Made by a program: the position numbers and the translations under genes. From contig NZ_SRRU01000001.1 of assembly GCF_004784465.1 (NCBI RefSeq), positions 1,113,093 through 1,177,092 on the forward strand: a stretch of 64,000 bases of DNA, given 5' to 3'. The stretch comes from Streptomyces griseoluteus (GTDB taxonomy: Bacteria; Actinomycetota; Actinomycetes; Streptomycetales; Streptomycetaceae). Shown in pieces: positions 60,464 through 64,000 of the stretch. Each line of letters begins with the position of its first letter. Positions within the stretch are counted from its first letter, which is position 1. The notes beneath the pieces were generated by a model. It had not been told where the DNA came from. It saw only the letters and a program-made list of their open reading frames with translations, and made no database searches.

Positions 60464-60557
60464 TTCCTTGTTGGCCGGAGTTTGACCCGCGTTTGTCCTG
60501 ACTTTCCCGACACCCCACGGGCAGACCATGGATCGAGTACCGAGTAGCGTGTCACCC

Positions 60558-61457
60558 ATGGCTCCGACCTCGACTCCGCAGACCCCCTTCGGGCGGGTCC
60601 TCACCGCCATGGTCACGCCCTTCACGGCGGACGGCGCACTCGACCTCGACGGCGCGCAGCGGCTCGCCGCCCACCTGGTGGACGCAGGCAACGACGGCCT
60701 GATCGTCAACGGCACCACCGGCGAGTCACCCACCACCAGCGACGCGGAGAAATCGGACCTCGTACGAGCCGTCGTGGAAGCGGTCGGCGACCGCGCCCGC
60801 GTCGTGGCCGGAGTCGGTACCAACGACACCCACCACACCCTCGAGCTGGCCCGCCAGGCCGAACGCGACGGCGCACACGGCCTGCTGGTCGTCACGCCGT
60901 ACTACAACAAGCCCCCGCAGGAGGGGCTGTACCGCCACTTCACGGCCGTCGCCGACAACACCGGCCTCCCGGTGATGCTCTACGACATCCCCGGCCGCAG
61001 CGGCGTCCCGATCAGCACCGAGACCCTGGTCCGCCTCGCGGAGCACCCCCGGATCGTCGCCAACAAGGACGCCAAGGGCGACCTCGGCCGCGCCAGCTGG
61101 GCCATCGCCCGCTCCGGCCTCGCCTGGTACTCCGGCGACGACATGCTGAACCTCCCCTTGCTCTCCGTCGGCGCCGTCGGCTTCGTCTCCGTCGTCGGCC
61201 ACCTCGTCGCCCCCGACCTGCGCGCCCTCGTGGACGCCTACACCTCGGGCGACGTCGTCAAGGCCGCCGAGATCCACCAGAAGCTGCTCCCGGTGTACAC
61301 CGGCGTCTTCCGCACCCAGGGCGTCATGACCACCAAGGCCGCGCTCGCCCTGCTGGGCCTGCCCGCCGGTCCGCTGCGCGCCCCCATGGTCGAGTGCTCC
61401 CCGGAGGAGATCGCCCAGCTCAAGATCGATCTTGCGGCCGGCGGGATACAGCTCTGA
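60558..61457 (+). CDS. dapA: 4-hydroxy-tetrahydrodipicolinate synthase
   Basis: A 299-aa class I aldolase-type enzyme that condenses pyruvate with aspartate semialdehyde, the first step of the diaminopimelate/lysine branch. The pyruvate Schiff-base lysine is K170 in RIVANKDAKGD. The catalytic tyrosine is Y142 in LYDIPGRSG, and the GTTGES motif (about 52-57) binds the pyruvate carboxylate. The ATG at 60558 fits the family N-terminus; an ATG at 60528 is an alternative. With dapB nearby, two steps of the pathway lie within 4 kb. The gene precedes RNase J as in other Streptomyces. Confidence 0.96.
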   Translation: MAPTSTPQTPFGRVLTAMVTPFTADGALDLDGAQRLAAHLVDAGNDGLIVNGTTGESPTTSDAEKSDLVRAVVEAVGDRARVVAGVGTNDTHHTLELARQAERDGAHGLLVVTPYYNKPPQEGLYRHFTAVADNTGLPVMLYDIPGRSGVPISTETLVRLAEHPRIVANKDAKGDLGRASWAIARSGLAWYSGDDMLNLPLLSVGAVGFVSVVGHLVAPDLRALVDAYTSGDVVKAAEIHQKLLPVYTGVFRTQGVMTTKAALALLGLPAGPLRAPMVECSPEEIAQLKIDLAAGGIQL

Positions 61458-61565
61458 CAACAGACTTCAGCACCATCCGAGCCACACAACCGCAGGACCC
61501 AACAGCACAGCGGGCGCACCGGCGTCCCGCCCCCCTTACGACAACCGCACGCACTGAACGTCATG

Positions 61566-61595
61566 CGCGCCACGTGCCCACCGGTACGTGGCGCG
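61566..61595 (+). promoter_or_regulatory. Hairpin close to the RNase J ribosome-binding site
   Basis: CGCGCCACGT (61566-61575) pairs perfectly with ACGTGGCGCG (61586-61595) around a ten-base loop, ending seven bases before the AGGAG of the RNase J gene at 61603. A stable structure this near the start could limit translation or act as an RNA processing site. Confidence 0.45.
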
Positions 61596-61613
61596 TGTGG
61601 TCAGGAGAGTCTT

Positions 61614-63299
61614 TTGAGTCATCCGCACCCTGAACTGGCCCCGCCGCCGCCGCTCGCCAAGGGCGGCCTGCGCGTCACCCCCCTCGGCGGTCTCGGTGAG
61701 ATCGGCCGGAACATGACGGTCTTCGAGTACGACGGCCGGCTGCTGATCGTCGACTGCGGTGTGCTCTTCCCCGAGGAGGAGCAGCCCGGAATCGACCTGA
61801 TCCTGCCGGACTTCTCGTCCATCCGGGACCGCCTCGACGACATCGAGGGCATCGTCCTCACGCACGGCCACGAGGACCACATCGGCGCGGTCCCCTACCT
61901 GCTGCGCGAGAAGCCCGACATCCCGCTGATCGGCTCCAAGCTGACCCTCGCGCTGATCGAGGCCAAGCTCCAGGAGCACCGCATCCGCCCGTACACCCTG
62001 GAGGTGGAGGCGGGCGACCGTGAGCGGGTCGGTCCCTTCGACCTCGAGTTCGTCGCGGTCAACCACTCCATCCCGGACGCCCTCGCGGTCGCCATCCGCA
62101 CCCCGGCCGGCATGGTCGTGCACACCGGCGACTTCAAGATGGACCAGCTCCCGCTGGACGGTCGGCTCACCGACCTGCACGCCTTCGCGCGGCTGAGCGA
62201 GGAGGGCATCGACCTCCTCCTCTCGGACTCCACGAACGCCGAGGTACCCGGCTTCGTCCCGCCCGAGCGCGACATCTCCAACGTGCTGGACAACGTCTTC
62301 GCGGGCGCGCACAGCCGCATCATCGTGGCGAGCTTCGCCAGCCATGTGCACCGCATCCAGCAGATCCTGGACACCGCCCACAAGTACGGCCGCAAGGTCG
62401 CCTTCGTCGGCCGCTCCATGGTCCGCAACATGGGCATCGCGCGCGACCTCGGCTACCTGAAGGTCCCGCCGGGCCTGGTCGTCGACGTCAAGCAGCTCGA
62501 CGACCTGCCGGCCGACAAGGTCGTCCTGGTCTGCACGGGCTCCCAGGGCGAGCCGATGGCGGCCCTGTCCCGCATGGCCAACCGGGACCACCAGATCCGC
62601 ATCGTCGAGGGCGACACGGTCATCCTGGCCTCGTCCCTCATCCCGGGCAACGAGAACGCGGTCTACCGCGTGATCAACGGCCTCACCCGCTGGGGCGCCA
62701 ACGTCGTGCACAAGGGCAACGCCAAGGTGCACGTCTCGGGCCACGCGTCCGCGGGCGAGCTGCTGTACTTCTACAACATCTGCCGCCCGAAGAACCTCAT
62801 GCCGGTCCACGGTGAATGGCGCCACCTGCGCGCCAATGCCGAGCTGGGCGCCGCGACCGGCGTCCCGCACGACCGGATCGTCATCGCCGAGGACGGCGTC
62901 GTCGTCGACCTGGTCGAGGGCAAGGCGAAGATCGCGGGCAAGGTCCAGGCCGGTTACGTCTACGTCGACGGCCTCTCGGTCGGCGATGTGCGCGAGCCCG
63001 CGCTGAAGGACCGCAAGATCCTCGGCGACGAGGGCATCATCTCGGTCTTCGTGGTGATCGACGCGTCCACCGGCAAGATCACGGGTGGCCCGTACATCCA
63101 GGCTCGCGGCTCCGGCATCGAGGACGGTGCCTTCGCCGACGTCCTGCCGAAGATCACGGAGTCGCTGGAGCGGTCCGCCCAGGACGGCGTCGTGGAGCCC
63201 CACCAGCTCCAGCAGCTCATCCGGCGGACGCTCGGCAAGTGGGTCTCGGACACCTACCGCCGGCGCCCGATGATCCTCCCGGTCGTCGTCGAGGTCTGA
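61614..63299 (+). CDS. rnj: Ribonuclease J
   Basis: A 561-aa metallo-beta-lactamase/beta-CASP ribonuclease with both endonuclease and 5'-3' exonuclease activity in the family. The metal-binding motif HGHEDH is at 84-89. Other metal-site elements are HSIPDALAVAI, HTGDFKMD and SDSTNAEVPG. The beta-CASP region has ASFASHVHRIQQI, and HVSGHASAGEL is the late histidine motif. The start is a TTG at 61614, because AGGAG lies six bases upstream; an ATG at 61563 has no such site and would add 17 unconserved residues. Together with PNPase it supplies the main RNA-decay activities of this region. Confidence 0.96.
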   Translation: MSHPHPELAPPPPLAKGGLRVTPLGGLGEIGRNMTVFEYDGRLLIVDCGVLFPEEEQPGIDLILPDFSSIRDRLDDIEGIVLTHGHEDHIGAVPYLLREKPDIPLIGSKLTLALIEAKLQEHRIRPYTLEVEAGDRERVGPFDLEFVAVNHSIPDALAVAIRTPAGMVVHTGDFKMDQLPLDGRLTDLHAFARLSEEGIDLLLSDSTNAEVPGFVPPERDISNVLDNVFAGAHSRIIVASFASHVHRIQQILDTAHKYGRKVAFVGRSMVRNMGIARDLGYLKVPPGLVVDVKQLDDLPADKVVLVCTGSQGEPMAALSRMANRDHQIRIVEGDTVILASSLIPGNENAVYRVINGLTRWGANVVHKGNAKVHVSGHASAGELLYFYNICRPKNLMPVHGEWRHLRANAELGAATGVPHDRIVIAEDGVVVDLVEGKAKIAGKVQAGYVYVDGLSVGDVREPALKDRKILGDEGIISVFVVIDASTGKITGGPYIQARGSGIEDGAFADVLPKITESLERSAQDGVVEPHQLQQLIRRTLGKWVSDTYRRRPMILPVVVEV

Positions 63300-63322
63300 T
63301 CCACGACGCGCTGACCTGCACG

Positions 63323-63352
63323 GGGGCCCCTCGACACCGGTCGAGGGGCCCC
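63323..63352 (+). terminator. Terminator after the RNase J gene
   Basis: A perfect 13-bp stem GGGGCCCCTCGAC/GTCGAGGGGCCCC with a four-base loop, 24 bases after the stop. It separates RNase J from the rRNA promoter region. Confidence 0.85.
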
Positions 63353-63404
63353 AGTCGCGTCGTCCGGTGGAATTTGCCCGGTGGAACACCTGCTCGAAAA
63401 AATC

Positions 63405-63446
63405 TTGACAGGACGGGTTGACACCTCCATGGCCGGTCCGTAGAGT
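63405..63446 (+). promoter_or_regulatory. First rRNA promoter with overlapping -35 hexamers
   Basis: Two TTGACA hexamers lie at 63405-63410 and 63418-63423. The second is 17 bases from TAGAGT at 63441-63446, an excellent sigma-HrdB-type promoter pair. The duplicated -35 may let polymerase bind in two registers. Confidence 0.75.
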
Positions 63447-64000
63447 CCTAGGTCTGCCCCGGAGCCGGAACGGTTCCGCGGTGGCACCTCGCCGCGCAAG
63501 CGGCACTCAACCTCCAGCTCGACTCTCCCGCTCGGGATTGCTTTCGGCGCGTCCGAATTCAATTCGAATGGGAACCGGCGGCCCGATTAGGAACTGCCGG
63601 GGATGATCCGCTAAGGTTTGAGACGTCGGAACGGCCCAGCGGGCCGGGAAGACAACCCCCTCTGACTGGGAATCAGACGCCGAAAGGATCTGATAGAGTC
63701 GGAACCGCCGGAAAGGGAAACGCGAAAGCGAAGAACTGGAAAGCGCCGAGGAAATCGGATCGGAAAGAGATCTGGTAGAGTCGGAAACACCGAAGGGAAG
63801 CCCGGAGGAAAGCCCGAGAGGGTGAGTACAAAGGAAGCGACCGTTCCTTGAGAACTCAACAGCGTGCTAAAAGTCAACGCCAGATATGTTGATAACCCCG
63901 TCTCCAGTCATCGACTGGGACGAGGTTCCTTTGAAAAACACAGCGAGGACGCTGTGAACCATCGGACTATTCCTCCGATGGTTCCGCTCTCGTGTGTGTC
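63447..64000 (+). promoter_or_regulatory. rRNA operon leader with further promoters and antitermination/processing region
   Basis: No protein gene is visible here. Three more -10-like hexamers occur at 63612-63617 (TAAGGT), 63694-63699 (TAGAGT) and 63776-63781 (TAGAGT), without good -35 boxes, consistent with the p1-p4 promoter sets of Streptomyces rrn operons. The last two lie in an imperfect 82-base direct repeat (GATCTGATAGAGTCGGAAC and GATCTGGTAGAGTCGGAAAC). The conserved CTTGAGAACTCAACAGCGTG (63848-63867) and hairpins at 63904-63918, 63939-63956 and 63957-63983 form the processed leader. The 16S gene should begin just beyond the window. Confidence 0.82.

Noticed and set aside
63840..64000. 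Start of the 16S rRNA gene inside the window
   Set aside because: The AGAGTTTGATCCTGG start of 16S is not reached; only leader sequence is present.

Overview
The window is high-GC actinobacterial DNA with strong C/G third-codon bias, GTG and TTG starts and ATGA/GTGA gene overlaps. Gene content and order match a Streptomyces core-chromosome region: dxr-rseP-ispG, proS, rimP-nusA-ylxR-infB-rbfA-truB-ribF, an ESX (type VII secretion) locus carrying bldB, rpsO-pnp, dapB, thyX, dapA, RNase J and then an rRNA leader. The species cannot be named from this window. Identities rest on reading motifs, not on database searches.

Layout. 1-6.7 kb: the tail of an unidentified gene, a PucR-type regulator, an aldehyde dehydrogenase, a formate/nitrite-family channel and a long acyl-CoA dehydrogenase. 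6.7-12.8 kb: a secreted lamin-tail protein on the minus strand, then the MEP isoprenoid genes dxr and ispG flanking the site-2 protease rseP, and two GNAT acetyltransferases. 12.8-16.9 kb: an interspersed inverted-repeat element, proS, then three minus-strand genes (an APH-fold protein lacking kinase residues, a ferritin-like protein and a lipoprotein). 17.2-29.1 kb: the transcription/translation cluster rimP, nusA, ylxR, infB, a DUF503 gene, rbfA, truB and ribF, interrupted by a giant trypsin-like/P-loop protein.

29.1-52.9 kb is a complete ESX locus. The minus-strand arm holds an EspI-like MinD ATPase, an unknown protein and eccE. It diverges from eccB, a mycosin and a membrane-anchored beta-propeller protein. 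bldB lies next, followed by two WXG100 genes (esxB/esxA-like). A minus-strand operon then starts with eccC and continues with two WXG/PPE-like proteins, a second mycosin, a 138-aa protein, a 756-aa WXG-like protein and two lipoproteins. eccD diverges from eccC. No eccA or espG was seen. The cargo section (about 40-47 kb) is visibly less GC-rich than the machinery genes and is the most novel part of the window.

52.9-63.3 kb: rpsO and pnp with a structured intergenic RNA, an M16 peptidase overlapping pnp, dapB, a TPR-like membrane protein, a PH-domain-like protein, a small membrane protein, thyX, dapA and RNase J. PNPase, RNase J, RbfA, RimP and NusA make this region rich in RNA metabolism genes. 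63.3-64.0 kb is a multi-promoter rRNA operon leader; the window stops just before the expected 16S gene. I saw no tRNA gene, CRISPR array, transposase or prophage.
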